This document shows, piece by piece, positions 26,255-37,730 of a stretch of DNA of 64,000 nt. Position numbers and translations under genes: made by a program. Each line of letters opens with the position of its first letter. The first letter of the stretch is position 1. The stretch spans positions 72,615 to 136,614 of the forward strand of contig JAVCCP010000071.1 of the NCBI GenBank assembly GCA_030765405.1. The letters run 5' to 3'. The notes beneath the pieces are model-generated. The model made no database searches. It had not been told where the DNA came from and worked only from the letters and a program-made list of their open reading frames with translations. Source of the DNA: Candidatus Ancaeobacter aquaticus. Lineage in GTDB: Bacteria > Auribacterota > Ancaeobacteria > Ancaeobacterales > Ancaeobacteraceae.

Positions 26255-27328
26255 ATGCGCATGATAAATCGGTCGAATATATTAAATATCTTTTTCTTTA
26301 TTATTCTCATCCTGCTTCTTGTTATAACATTCTTTATGTTCAAACCGTTTTTTAATTCGGTTATGTGGGCAATTATACTGACTCTTGTTTTCTTCCCTGT
26401 TCACAAATGGCTCACCAAAGTGTTACGCGGCAGAAATACGTTATCAGCACTTATTATGACCTTGATAGCGCTTGTGATCGTAATCATACCCTGTTTCCTC
26501 TTCTTTCTGACACTGATCACACAAGGTATCGAGTTTTATTCGCATGCCAGTCAATACATCAGAGGACCAGAGTTCAGCGATCTAATAGCAGCCTATCAAG
26601 ACCAGGGTAAAATGCAGATAATTCAGGACAAACTTACCCCACTCGGTATCTCCATACAAAATGTCAGAGATTTCCTCTTGAACAGCATTAATATCGTTGG
26701 AAACTTTCTCTTTTCTCAAACAAAAGCTATGATCATTAATGTCTTTGCATTTTTCGTAACAGTGCTGTTTACCATTTTTACATTCTTTTTCTTGCTTCGT
26801 GACGGCGAAAAAACATTTGCAGAATTAAAAGAAATATTACCACTCAAAACCGAAGATAAAGACTATATTTTTAAAACGCTCTACAACACAACACGCGGCG
26901 TTGTGCTCGGCATGGCTGCAAGCGGTATACTGGTCGGTGGAGCTTTGATCATCGGATACTCTATTGTCGGTGTTCCCTACGCGTTTTTCTGGGGAATACT
27001 TTCAATCATACTTGCGTTTCTTCCCATAATTGGACCCGGCCTTATCTATGTACCTCTTTCACTATACTCAATGGCATATATTGGTTTTGGGAAGGGTCTT
27101 TTCCTCCTTATGTACGGACTTGTCTGGGGAAATCTTGTCGATTATCTTATCCGCCCCTATTTCATTAGTGAAACAGCGAAAATACCTATTCTTCTTCTGT
27201 TTTTTGCTGTTTTAGGAGGACTACATTTCTTTGGAATTATCGGGGTTTTCCTGGGACCGCTGCTTATAGCAACATTGCTTTCATTTATCAGAATATATCG
27301 GAAAGAATTTGTCGCTGAAGAAAAATAG
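26255..27328 (+). CDS. AI-2E/UPF0118 family membrane permease
   Basis: 357 residues with seven to eight membrane segments: two near the N-terminus (FFFIILILLLVITFFMF; VMWAIILTLVFFPVHKWL), then VFAFFVTVLFTIFTFFFLLRDG and a C-terminal set (GVPYAFFWGILSIILAFLPIIGPGLIYVP). The FFLLRDG and LPIIGPG segments are the family's signatures. Members export small molecules or ions. No strong ribosome site is visible and ATG 26261 is an alternative start. It runs opposite to the preceding small gene, so the 140-bp gap must hold both promoters. Confidence 0.88.
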   Translation: MRMINRSNILNIFFFIILILLLVITFFMFKPFFNSVMWAIILTLVFFPVHKWLTKVLRGRNTLSALIMTLIALVIVIIPCFLFFLTLITQGIEFYSHASQYIRGPEFSDLIAAYQDQGKMQIIQDKLTPLGISIQNVRDFLLNSINIVGNFLFSQTKAMIINVFAFFVTVLFTIFTFFFLLRDGEKTFAELKEILPLKTEDKDYIFKTLYNTTRGVVLGMAASGILVGGALIIGYSIVGVPYAFFWGILSIILAFLPIIGPGLIYVPLSLYSMAYIGFGKGLFLLMYGLVWGNLVDYLIRPYFISETAKIPILLLFFAVLGGLHFFGIIGVFLGPLLIATLLSFIRIYRKEFVAEEK

Positions 27329-27373
27329 CTGACAACTCAATCTATATTCAATATCGATCATGTTGCCAGCTAT
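27325..27373. terminator. Stem-loop at convergent gene ends
   Basis: Arms atagctgacaac and gttgccagctat (one mismatch) flank a 25-base loop right at the permease stop. It probably serves both convergent genes. Confidence 0.5.
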
Positions 27374-27397
27374 TTATTCATTATATATCTTTAATTC

Positions 27398-27913
27398 TTA
27401 CTTTTTGTATCTGCCGCCTTTTTCACCGTGTCCACCGCATTTTTTACAACCGAACCAATGCCCGATTTTTGCTTTCCATGACTCATGGCAAAGGTCTTTG
27501 TAGATTTTTTTCTGTTCTGGGGTTAACACATTAAGTGCCTTTGCATATGCATCAATAGATTTAATCATTAGATCTTTTTTGATGTCATATTTCTTTGAAA
27601 CAAGCGATTTGAGCTTATCTGCATCAAGCGTATCAGCATGCATCAATGACTTCATATCGACTTTCAATATGTCCATATCAGCTGTTGCCTTGATCTTTTC
27701 TTTCATACTGTCGTGCTTGATATCTTTCAGTTTCTCAATTTGCTTATCATCAAGACCGAGTTCTTTTTTGTTATAGAACATCATCTGGATCTTTTTCATC
27801 ATTTCACATTTCTTCCCGTCTTTTCCATGGCCGCCATCGGCATATACACTACTCATGCCCAACACACCAAACAAAAACGCTGACGCTAACGCAATACTCA
27901 TTACTCTTTTCAT
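27398..27913 (-). CDS. Spy/CpxP-like periplasmic LTxxQ protein
   Basis: 171 residues with a signal peptide cleaved near VYA/DGG. The mature part is mostly helical and carries LGLDDKQIEKLKDIKHDSMKE and the LTPEQKKIY motif of the Spy/CpxP/zinc-resistance family, which act as periplasmic chaperones or metal-stress proteins. The C-terminus has CKKCGGHGEKGG, and HGKDGKKC lies near the mature N-terminus, so metal binding is plausible. A near-perfect AAGGAGG site precedes ATG 27913, suggesting strong expression. Confidence 0.75.
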   Translation of the reverse strand: MKRVMSIALASAFLFGVLGMSSVYADGGHGKDGKKCEMMKKIQMMFYNKKELGLDDKQIEKLKDIKHDSMKEKIKATADMDILKVDMKSLMHADTLDADKLKSLVSKKYDIKKDLMIKSIDAYAKALNVLTPEQKKIYKDLCHESWKAKIGHWFGCKKCGGHGEKGGRYKK

Positions 27914-28018
27914 AAAGCACCTCCTTTTTTTATGCTTTATCCGGTTTTAGAAGATACGCTCTTCTATCCTTCACACTTGTTCAGACTCATATATTAGCGG
28001 AAATGTTCCCAAAATAAA

Positions 28019-28049
28019 AGAGGAAAGAGTCACCTAGGCTCTTTCCTCT
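28019..28049. terminator. Bidirectional intrinsic terminator
   Basis: An 11-bp perfect stem (agaggaaagag and complement) with a 9-base loop is flanked by T runs on both strands. It closes the DUF1571 gene at 28092. Confidence 0.8.
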
Positions 28050-28066
28050 TTTTTATCTTTTTCTGT

Positions 28067-28087
28067 ACGCTATAAGCTAAACGCTAA
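28067..28087. repeat. Single heptad arm (acgctat, aagctaa, acgctaa)
   Basis: Three 7-bp units lie between the DUF1571 stop and its terminator. The TAGCG-type unit (other strand) is the same as in the elements at 40029 and 47984. Confidence 0.6.
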
Positions 28088-28091
28088 ATTT

Positions 28092-28865
28092 TTAAAGATA
28101 CCTAAAACCATACTTCTTGTTATCCACATTAAAATCATTGTCAACCAATCCAGGATTGATCTTCAAATCCGTATACATACAGAACTCAGTTAATTTACCC
28201 TCTCCGTTATACACATACGCTTCAACAGGTAAATAGGTCTCTTTATCTATGTAGAGCACAAGTCGCTTGTTCGCCTGCTTATTTTCCTGAGAGATCACCC
28301 GCTCGATCTCGTATACGTCTCTGCCGTTTCTTACCGTGATCCCCTTACAGCTTAGATACACATCATTAGTTTCTTTTGCCTCTAAGGTTACATGGAGCAC
28401 CTTTTCGATGAGCCGACCGATACCAACATCCTGTATGGTATATTTTGAGCCGCCGCTTTTATAGTCACTGGGCAACTTCACAAGTCTCAGTATCGCACCC
28501 AAAAATCCCGCTGGTTTTGCAAAGATATTATCGTTGTCTTCTCCTTTACGATACAATATCTCACGACCATTATGCGGACTTTCTATCCATTTCATATATA
28601 CATGAAACGGTTTTCTGAACTTCAAAAATATTTTCTGGGGTGTCTTAGACTTACTTGTAAGCGGCTCACCTTTCACTAATACCGCCGTATATCCATCAAT
28701 ATTGTTATAACTTTCCTGCATGTTTAAAAGAATTTCTAACGCATCATAATTTTCCACTGTTGTATCGTTTGCTGTTACCGCAGGCGGCTGCAATACTATA
28801 CTCCCACATAAAAAAAGCGTGCTCATAAGGTAAACCAACTGCCTCCTCAATTTTCCCTCAACCAT
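28092..28865 (-). CDS. DUF1571 family periplasmic protein, second paralogue
   Basis: 257 residues from ATG 28865. The earlier ATG at 28880 overlaps the AAGGAGG that serves 28865. A signal sequence (LVYLMSTLFLCGSIVL) predicts export. It shares the DUF1571 core with the protein at 7835-8593: YTAVLVKGEPL, KFRKPFHVYMKWIESPHNGREILY and NKKYGFRYL at the end. It stands alone here, with terminators on both sides, so it may serve another substrate or supply a shared carrier. Confidence 0.7.
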   Translation of the reverse strand: MVEGKLRRQLVYLMSTLFLCGSIVLQPPAVTANDTTVENYDALEILLNMQESYNNIDGYTAVLVKGEPLTSKSKTPQKIFLKFRKPFHVYMKWIESPHNGREILYRKGEDNDNIFAKPAGFLGAILRLVKLPSDYKSGGSKYTIQDVGIGRLIEKVLHVTLEAKETNDVYLSCKGITVRNGRDVYEIERVISQENKQANKRLVLYIDKETYLPVEAYVYNGEGKLTEFCMYTDLKINPGLVDNDFNVDNKKYGFRYL

Positions 28866-29036
28866 ACACCCTCCTTTCATTATTTTTTACGTATGTGATA
28901 TTATTTAACTATCTCTACTTACAATATAAGCATATATCATACCAAGTTACACTAAATCGCATGCATATATATAAGACGTATTGATAATGACTTAGGTTCG
29001 CTTTTTTTAGGGTTTATTATATAGTGAAAAAGAAGA

Positions 29037-29051
29037 GCTCTATTTTAGAGC
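29037..29051 (-). terminator. Weak stem-loop after the nucleoside phosphorylase
   Basis: A 5-bp stem (gctct and complement) with a 5-base loop is followed by TCTTCTTTTT on the minus strand, 55 bp after the stop at 29107. The stem is short, so efficiency is doubtful. Confidence 0.35.
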
Positions 29052-29106
29052 ATGGTGAGACATAATGTACCGGCACAGTATTTAGAGGTGAGGAGATATT
29101 ATTATT

Positions 29107-29835
29107 TCACAACCCCCTTAGGAATAATTCAACAAATATGGCGGTATTTTTTGCTGCAAAACGGCAATTTTTAACAAACTTCATTGTTCTTAAGAGGTCA
29201 ACCGGAAAAGAAATAATATCTTGAATAGATATACTATTTCGTGCATTAAATGCTGAAGATAGCGTAACCATTTTTGGAAAAACATACTCTGCGTTGTCAG
29301 ATATGCCCCGTATCGCGATAAAAGGAATACTGTATTCTCGGGCCACACTGGCATAGTAAAATGATTCCATATCAACGGCTTTTACTTCCGGATCTTTAAT
29401 GCTGAGTATTTTTTTATCTTCGCTGTCTACTACTTTATGCGCGGAACACAAAATGTCCTCTTCAAATAAAGGTACCGCTCCCTGAGACATAATGCCGCTT
29501 GCTATAGCATACAAAGAATCATCAACGAACATCTTCTCTCTTGTTTGATACTCCCTGAGTTCACGAGGTATAACAATATCCCCTACATCCAAATTCTGCG
29601 ATACAGCACCGGCAAGTCCTGACGAAATGATGCATTCACATGGGTATTTTACAAGTATCTTAGAAAGATTTTTTCGCGCATTCTTTTTACCTATCCCGGT
29701 TTTATGCAACAGTATATTCTTATTGCAATACACTCCTTCATAAGAGCGTGCATTGGCTCTCTTAAGCGAAAGTGTCTTAGCTAAAGACCGCATCTCAAGC
29801 TCAACAGCACACAATAGTAGAATATTTTCTCTCAT
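29107..29835 (-). CDS. Nucleoside phosphorylase/MTA-SAH nucleosidase-like protein
   Basis: 242 residues of the PNP/UDP phosphorylase fold. It begins ILLLCAVELEMRSL and carries IISSGLAGAV, the ribose-binding VDMESFYYASVA glutamate and IRGISDNAE with the catalytic Asp. This resembles MTA/SAH nucleosidase or the hopanoid-associated HpnG. Some loops differ from true MTAN (KTGIGKKNARKN). The C-terminal 40 residues are extra and hydrophobic. No hopanoid genes are nearby, so the substrate is open. GGAGAG precedes ATG 29835. Confidence 0.65.
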   Translation of the reverse strand: MRENILLLCAVELEMRSLAKTLSLKRANARSYEGVYCNKNILLHKTGIGKKNARKNLSKILVKYPCECIISSGLAGAVSQNLDVGDIVIPRELREYQTREKMFVDDSLYAIASGIMSQGAVPLFEEDILCSAHKVVDSEDKKILSIKDPEVKAVDMESFYYASVAREYSIPFIAIRGISDNAEYVFPKMVTLSSAFNARNSISIQDIISFPVDLLRTMKFVKNCRFAAKNTAIFVELFLRGL

Positions 29836-29854
29836 AAGAAACTCTCCAAAAAAA

Positions 29855-29885
29855 AGAGGAACTGAGTTTCATATTCAGCTCCTCT
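29855..29885 (-). terminator. Intrinsic terminator of the OpgH-like gene
   Basis: Arms agaggaactga and tcagctcctct form a stem of about 10 bp with one mismatch, followed by eight T on the minus strand. It lies 31 bp after the stop at 29916. Confidence 0.8.
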
Positions 29886-29915
29886 TTCGCATAAGCGTTA
29901 CATTTCTGATCTACC

Positions 29916-31757
29916 CTATATATCTATCTTAATTGATTTAGCGGTATACCAGATAACAAAAGGCCCCAGCAAGAATGATGCAGTATACGGAAATATAAAT
30001 ATACTTACAATCCATGGGAACACACCAAAAAATGTACCGAGAACCAATCCTACACCAATAATTGTTGATAGATAAAGATTCTTATACATCTGGAGCAGTG
30101 AGGCATTTGCAGTTTCAAGCTCGCTCATCGCACCTGTTTTCCACACATACGCTTTACCCGAAACCTGTTTTCTAATATTCTGGATAATTGCTTGCGTCTT
30201 ATACACAAGATCAAGCATATTCACACAAACTGTAATCACGAGCTCTATTCCCGCAATCGATAAAATCTTTAGGAAATTTTTCTGATAAATAAGATCGCAG
30301 GGAGGATCATATGTTTTCTCTTTATATTTCGAAATAACCGGTACCGCGATCATTGGCACCGCCACCCATGCAACGAGGATACCAGCAAAAAGAAAAAAAA
30401 GCCGTTGCGGAAATATCGTAGTAGCAAGAGCAGGTATCATCCACGCAAGACATGTACCGGTAACCCACAGGGAATATATTGGATTATTAATGAGGTTACC
30501 TAATAGAACATAGAGATGATTTTTTCTCCCCGCTTCGAATTTCTTCGTAATATAGTTCTCTACCGTTTCAAGATCACCACGTTGCCACAAGGCTCCTCTC
30601 GTTAATTCCGCGAGTTTGTTTGAAAATGTTTTTTCCATGATATAGACATCTTCCACATATACTGACCATGCTTTTAATGCTTCCTGAAAATCATGACTTG
30701 CTGCTTTCCCAGGATTAAGCCACTGGCTTTTAATAATTTCATTAACATAATTTTCTACATTCATCGCACCTTTCCCAAAAAATGGTGAGAAGTGATACAG
30801 TCTCCATTTTGCCACAAGATCAAATCCGTACATTTGGCGTGCCCACGAAGTACATTTAATAAAAATATTTTCATCAGAGTTTGATAGTTCTATCGCCGGC
30901 TGAAAAATGGTCAAATGACTGTTTGATGGATGCATGATTTTCGCAACTATCTTACGCACCTGTCCCTGTGGCCATACATTATCAGCGTCACATACAATCG
31001 ATACCTTGATACGTTCGTTTTCATTCACCGTTACGTGCTTACCTGCAAGCACGTCTTCAATTGGAGCATCTATCCCGAGCGCTTTAATATCGCCTAATAT
31101 TTCATCCCATAAAGGAAATGACTTATCGCGTGTTCCTTTTGTCACCTCATTCCATTCAGGATCTATATAATTATATGGTCGGGTAACTCCCTGATGAAGA
31201 AACATTATTGCATCCATATAAATACCGACTTTTTTAAAAAAGTCACATTTAACATTTCTATGAAAATAGAATACTACATCCTCGCCATGCTTATCTTGCA
31301 GCTCCTTAATACACACTCGGGTATACTGTTTAACATCCTCATTTCTGGTGTTATCTATCACGATAAACTTCAAATTTTTGTGGGGTTCCTGACTATTTAC
31401 TATATCCTGCTCCATACTGGCAAGGACTGTATCCATCTCACCGGCATTGCTGGCAAAAATTGGACGGAAAAACACCACCTTGCAATCACTGGGAATCCCT
31501 TCTTCTATGTACCCGAAGTCTTCTGTCAAAATAAACGGTGAGCTAAACAAATAAATAAAGAAATGAATAACGAGCCCGACGACATTAAAGAAAAGATAGG
31601 CAAACATCGGTATCATTATAAGCGCAAAAAGCGGATTCCAGCTAAAACAGGTAAAATAGATATAGGTACCGGTTACAACCACTGTCCACTTTAATACACG
31701 ATAAGGGATTATCTTATAAAGAGGTGTACATGATAAGATCTCTGCTTCATTGGCCAT
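29916..31757 (-). CDS. Membrane glycosyltransferase of the OpgH/MdoH type (GT2)
   Basis: 613 residues. Two N-terminal membrane segments (about 20-80) precede a large cytoplasmic GT2 domain with CDADNVW (the DxD site), FGKGAMNVENYV, ASHDFQEALKAW and RGALWQRGDLE, matching the order in OpgH (donor site, SHDFVEA, and a QxxRW-like WxxGxL motif). Three or more membrane segments follow (about 425-475, 500-520, 565-605). OpgH makes the beta-glucan backbone of osmoregulated periplasmic glucans; a similar polysaccharide role is likely. No opgG partner is present. The 5' leader contains a small hairpin. Confidence 0.65.
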   Translation of the reverse strand: MANEAEILSCTPLYKIIPYRVLKWTVVVTGTYIYFTCFSWNPLFALIMIPMFAYLFFNVVGLVIHFFIYLFSSPFILTEDFGYIEEGIPSDCKVVFFRPIFASNAGEMDTVLASMEQDIVNSQEPHKNLKFIVIDNTRNEDVKQYTRVCIKELQDKHGEDVVFYFHRNVKCDFFKKVGIYMDAIMFLHQGVTRPYNYIDPEWNEVTKGTRDKSFPLWDEILGDIKALGIDAPIEDVLAGKHVTVNENERIKVSIVCDADNVWPQGQVRKIVAKIMHPSNSHLTIFQPAIELSNSDENIFIKCTSWARQMYGFDLVAKWRLYHFSPFFGKGAMNVENYVNEIIKSQWLNPGKAASHDFQEALKAWSVYVEDVYIMEKTFSNKLAELTRGALWQRGDLETVENYITKKFEAGRKNHLYVLLGNLINNPIYSLWVTGTCLAWMIPALATTIFPQRLFFLFAGILVAWVAVPMIAVPVISKYKEKTYDPPCDLIYQKNFLKILSIAGIELVITVCVNMLDLVYKTQAIIQNIRKQVSGKAYVWKTGAMSELETANASLLQMYKNLYLSTIIGVGLVLGTFFGVFPWIVSIFIFPYTASFLLGPFVIWYTAKSIKIDI

Positions 31758-31803
31758 AATGCCTCCTTTAATTTACATCCATTCCCTAAATGTAGGATAA
31801 GAA

Positions 31804-31819
31804 CCCCGATAAATCGGGG
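31804..31819. repeat. GC-rich hairpin in a leader region
   Basis: CCCCGA, TAAA loop and TCGGGG form a tight 6-bp hairpin 47 bp upstream of the OpgH-like start. It could affect mRNA processing. The rest of 31758-31981 shows no gene. Confidence 0.4.
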
Positions 31820-31981
31820 GACTTCTTCACCATTTCAAATTAGCTACACCTTGTTGATAAAACAACGTTTCTATATTATTCATCGTAATCTGCAATATTG
31901 GGATATTTACTACAACACTAAGCGGTATATTATAATATAGAGAGGTCTGTTCATTCAATATATTTTATTCTTCGATAATAT

Positions 31982-32027
31982 AAAGAAAAGGGACAATGTC
32001 ATTAATAAGACATTGCCCCTTTTCTTT
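31982..32027. terminator. Strong bidirectional terminator
   Basis: A 19-bp stem with one mismatch (arms start aaagaaaaggga) and an 8-base loop, with T-rich ends on both strands. It begins 17 bp after the stop of the 39-aa gene and closes the gdhA operon. Confidence 0.9.
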
Positions 32028-32044
32028 TATTACTCTTTAGAGAA

Positions 32045-32164
32045 TTATTTATTTAATAATGCAGGTGTAATTTCTTTCTCCAATATATCTTCCGATTCTT
32101 CTCTATAAGCATCCATCACGTAAGGAATTCCAGAAACCTTAACAGCTTCTTCAGTCAATGCCAT
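32045..32164 (-). CDS. 39-aa acidic small protein after gdhA
   Basis: ATG 32164 is preceded by AAGGAGAG at ideal distance, and the 39-codon frame ends 17 bp before a very strong terminator. The product begins MALTEEAVKVSGIPYVM, continues with an acidic helix-like stretch (DAYREESEDILEKEI) and ends PALLNK. It has no cysteine, signal peptide or membrane segment. It is the last gene of the Nfn-glutamate dehydrogenase operon, 91 bp after gdhA. I do not recognise the family. Position suggests a regulator or accessory of glutamate dehydrogenase or of NADPH metabolism. Confidence 0.65.
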   Translation of the reverse strand: MALTEEAVKVSGIPYVMDAYREESEDILEKEITPALLNK

Positions 32165-32255
32165 AATGTCTCTCCTTGTTATGGTGCCAATATTGAAGTT
32201 TCTGCTGCCTGCCATAAGCTGCTGGAGGCCAACTTTTACCTTTTTATTTACAGAT

Positions 32256-35007
<2,752 letters not shown>

Positions 35008-35023
35008 GCTGTTACCACCTAAT

Positions 35024-35863
35024 TTATTTTAAACCGATCCGACATTGCTTTCCATAGTGATCTAGGGCATTTTTTTCCTTACCCTTGTACCTTTGCTGTC
35101 TGCGCACAACATCATCAAAATCCACAAGGTGTCCATCAAATTCAGGACCATCAACACAGGTAAATTTTACTTCTCCATTATATTGGATCCTGCATCCACC
35201 GCACATGCCGGTACCATCTATCATAATTGAATTCAACGATACAAGGGTCTTTATTGATTTTGCTTTTGTCATATCAGATACCGCCTTCATCATAATAAGA
35301 GGACCAATAGCAAAAACCATCTCATAAGTGTCTTTTTGTAAAAGTTCTCTCAAAACATCGGTAACAAATCCCTTTCGACCATAAGATCCATCATCTGTTG
35401 TCACATAAACCTTATCGCAAAACTCCCTTATTTCCTGTTCGCATATGATAATATCTTTGGTCCTGGAACCGATTATAACCGTAACATCATTTCCCTCACG
35501 CCGCATGGCTTTGGCTATAGGGTAGGCCTCCGCGGTTCCCACTCCGCCGCCTACGCATATAACCTTGCCTATGTTTTTAACCTTTGTCGCATTCCCCAAA
35601 GGACCGGCCACATCAAGAATGGAATCCCCTTCGTTTAACGCGCATAGTTTCTTGGTACTTACACCGATAGCCTGACAAACCACTGTTACTGTTCCCCTTT
35701 CACAATTAATGTCATATACGGTTAGCGGGAATCTTTCACCTGTCTCGTTAATACGCAGTATCATAAACTGGCCTGGATTTGCGGCTAGAGCTAAATCCCT
35801 GGCTTCAAATTCTACAAGACATATTTCGGGATTTAATTGTTTCTTTTTGACTATTTTATGCAT
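35024..35863 (-). CDS. nfnA: NfnA: transhydrogenase small subunit (FNR-like, 2Fe-2S)
   Basis: 279 residues of the ferredoxin-NADP reductase fold (FPLTVYDI for FAD, VICVGGGVGTAEAYPIAKAM for nucleotide). A C-terminal 2Fe-2S site is visible in GTGMCGGCRI and FTCVDGPEFDGH. Length and motifs match NfnA/SudB. With NfnB it couples NADH and reduced ferredoxin oxidation to NADPH formation, reversibly, in the cytoplasm of anaerobes. This points to an anaerobic or fermentative life style. AGAGG precedes ATG 35863. Confidence 0.88.
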   Translation of the reverse strand: MHKIVKKKQLNPEICLVEFEARDLALAANPGQFMILRINETGERFPLTVYDINCERGTVTVVCQAIGVSTKKLCALNEGDSILDVAGPLGNATKVKNIGKVICVGGGVGTAEAYPIAKAMRREGNDVTVIIGSRTKDIIICEQEIREFCDKVYVTTDDGSYGRKGFVTDVLRELLQKDTYEMVFAIGPLIMMKAVSDMTKAKSIKTLVSLNSIMIDGTGMCGGCRIQYNGEVKFTCVDGPEFDGHLVDFDDVVRRQQRYKGKEKNALDHYGKQCRIGLK

Positions 35864-35908
35864 TTTTGCCTCTAATAAATTGCTTTCCTACCACGGAAAC
35901 TTAATTTC

Positions 35909-37105
35909 TCAACCCCTTAAATCAAAATCAGGCATAAGAATACGCTCTTCATACCCTTTTATATTCACTTTATCTTTAATGTATGCCTGCAAAGAAAATG
36001 CTTTTTTTACATCACCAACCAGTATTGCACCGATAATACAGTCATCTTTTACAAATAGTTTCTGATACAAGCGACTGCTTGCATCTACCCGCTTATACTC
36101 TGAGACACCCTCCGCTGAAATATCTCCGAGAGAGGCCATATCGATCCCGAGCACTTTAAGCTTTGTTGAAAGGACCGTTCCGGTATACTTTTTTTCTTTT
36201 TCCTCAATATTCTCACCCGCGGCCTTTCCTTGCTCATCAGCTGCCGGCCATATCCCATATATTCTATTGGCATGCTCAGCAACATCACCCGCTGCATAAA
36301 TATCTTTATCTGAGGTTTTCATAAAATCATCAACGACTATGCCTTTATTAACAGCAAGACCTGCAGACTCGGCCAAATCGATATTTGGCTTTATGCCTGC
36401 TGATACTAGGACAAAGTCTGCACTAAATGTTTTTCCGTCTTTTAATATAACTTTTTTAACACCATCAACTTCTGTCACCTTCTGAGTAACAGCACCTAAT
36501 TCAAAACAAAATCCTATTTCTTCAAATACAGATTTAAGAATATCTGAACCTTCCTGATCAATCTGGCGAGGGAGAAGTCGGTCAAAAAACTCAACAACCC
36601 GTACATTAAGGCCAAGCTGCCTCAACCCGTTTGCCGCTTCAAGCCCTAAAAGGCCTCCGCCAATAACAATGACTTCCTTTTTCCCTTGGGCATATTCTTT
36701 TATTCGGAGCACATCATCAATAGTCCTCAGTGAAAATACCCAGTCCTGACTAATCCCCTCAATCGGAGGAAGAGACGCAGAGCTGCCATTGGCAAGTAAT
36801 AGCGTATCATAAGAGTATGATACACCGTCTTGGGTGGTAACCGTATGCGAGACGGCATCGATTGATGTTACTTGTGTGTTTAGCTGGAGATTAATTCCCC
36901 GTTTTTCATAAAATTCCGGTGAAAAAATATATAATTTCTCAAGAGGGATTTTATCGGCAAGAAATTCCGGTAACCGGGGACGTGAATAAAACGGATATGA
37001 TTCACAAGACAAAATTGTTATCTCTTGAGTGTTATCAATGTCATTAATAGTTTTCGCAGCATATGTTCCTGCAACACTATTTCCAATAATAAGAATCTTA
37101 CTCAT
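35909..37105 (-). CDS. NAD(P)H/FAD oxidoreductase, rubredoxin-reductase-like
   Basis: 398 residues. Two nucleotide motifs are visible: ILIIGNSVAGTYAA for FAD and VIVIGGGLLGLEAANGLRQLG for NAD(P)H, plus IYAAGDVAEH near the FAD end. This matches the nitrite-reductase-like/NADH:rubredoxin reductase group. No redox-active CxxC is seen. With the ferritin-like gene directly upstream it may feed a peroxide or oxygen detoxification route. It lies 45 bp before nfnA in the operon. Confidence 0.8.
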   Translation of the reverse strand: MSKILIIGNSVAGTYAAKTINDIDNTQEITILSCESYPFYSRPRLPEFLADKIPLEKLYIFSPEFYEKRGINLQLNTQVTSIDAVSHTVTTQDGVSYSYDTLLLANGSSASLPPIEGISQDWVFSLRTIDDVLRIKEYAQGKKEVIVIGGGLLGLEAANGLRQLGLNVRVVEFFDRLLPRQIDQEGSDILKSVFEEIGFCFELGAVTQKVTEVDGVKKVILKDGKTFSADFVLVSAGIKPNIDLAESAGLAVNKGIVVDDFMKTSDKDIYAAGDVAEHANRIYGIWPAADEQGKAAGENIEEKEKKYTGTVLSTKLKVLGIDMASLGDISAEGVSEYKRVDASSRLYQKLFVKDDCIIGAILVGDVKKAFSLQAYIKDKVNIKGYEERILMPDFDLRG

Positions 37106-37137
37106 GCGTATACCGACTTACCCTAACTACCGATCCG

Positions 37138-37359
37138 TTACATTTCACTATAGAAATCTTTATTAATCTCTTCTTCGATTATACTCTTATGCTTTACTTC
37201 CTCATCCATGAGAAACTTAAACATCTCACGAGTCCCTGGATATTTTGCTATTTCCATTGCTTTCTTATAGAACTCGAATACTTTTTTTTCCATTTCTAAT
37301 GCAATTTTCAGTGCATCTAAAGGATTGGTCTCTTCGTCTATTGTTTTCCAATCTTCCAT
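37138..37359 (-). CDS. Two-helix ferritin-like protein (half diiron fold)
   Basis: 73 residues forming only two helices. Helix 1 (about 15-38) has ALEMEKKVFEFYKKA with candidate ligands Glu22/Glu24/Glu29. Helix 2 (about 43-65) has MDEEVKHKSII, an ExxH pair (Glu54, His57). This is half of a rubrerythrin-type four-helix bundle, so a dimer would be needed to build a diiron site, as in encapsulated ferritin-like proteins. The start and stop are clean, so I do not think it is truncated. It lies 10 bp after the 53-aa membrane protein. Confidence 0.7.
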   Translation of the reverse strand: MEDWKTIDEETNPLDALKIALEMEKKVFEFYKKAMEIAKYPGTREMFKFLMDEEVKHKSIIEEEINKDFYSEM

Positions 37360-37369
37360 AATAATACCC

Positions 37370-37531
37370 TTATTTTCCGATAGTGATTATTAAACCAACA
37401 ACAACACCGATTATTGTACTTACGATAGGATTACTTGTAAGAGGACAGGTGCCGCTTGCACACTTACCGAAATAACCGATAGCAAACCCGATAAGCCCAC
37501 CTAAAACAACACCAATTATTATTTTAACCAT
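37370..37531 (-). CDS. 53-aa membrane protein with KCASGTCPLTSNP signature
   Basis: A frame of 53 codons from ATG 37531. Two hydrophobic helices (VKIIIGVVLGGLIGFAIGYF and VSTIIGVVVGLIITIG) flank KCASGTCPLTSNP with two cysteines. I recall this as the signature of a small conserved inner-membrane family (DUF6132). It is the first gene of the operon, 10 bp before the ferritin-like gene. The two cysteines at the membrane face suggest a redox or metal role, but the function is unknown. The glycine-zipper-like helices could oligomerise. Confidence 0.8.
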   Translation of the reverse strand: MVKIIIGVVLGGLIGFAIGYFGKCASGTCPLTSNPIVSTIIGVVVGLIITIGK

Positions 37532-37626
37532 TATCCCTCAGATTCTTACACTAACCAACAACAAACACTAACAAAAAGCCAATATATACATGCAATATTG
37601 ATGCCAAAAACACCCTGATAAATAAA

Positions 37627-37643
37627 AAAACCTAAGTGGTTTT
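37627..37643 (-). terminator. Intrinsic terminator of metXW
   Basis: On the minus strand AAAACC, ACTTA loop, GGTTTT and further T residues lie 88 bp after the metW stop. Confidence 0.55.
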
Positions 37644-37730
37644 ATAAATGAATGTTACATACATAATCACATTACGCAAAACAATATAATTATGTGTAAT
37701 TAATTGGCAATGCGCCCAATTTTTAGGCAT

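Noticed and set aside
37138-37359. Truncated rubrerythrin pseudogene
   Set aside because: Start, ribosome spacing and stop are clean and both helices keep their ligand residues, so a genuine two-helix protein is more likely.
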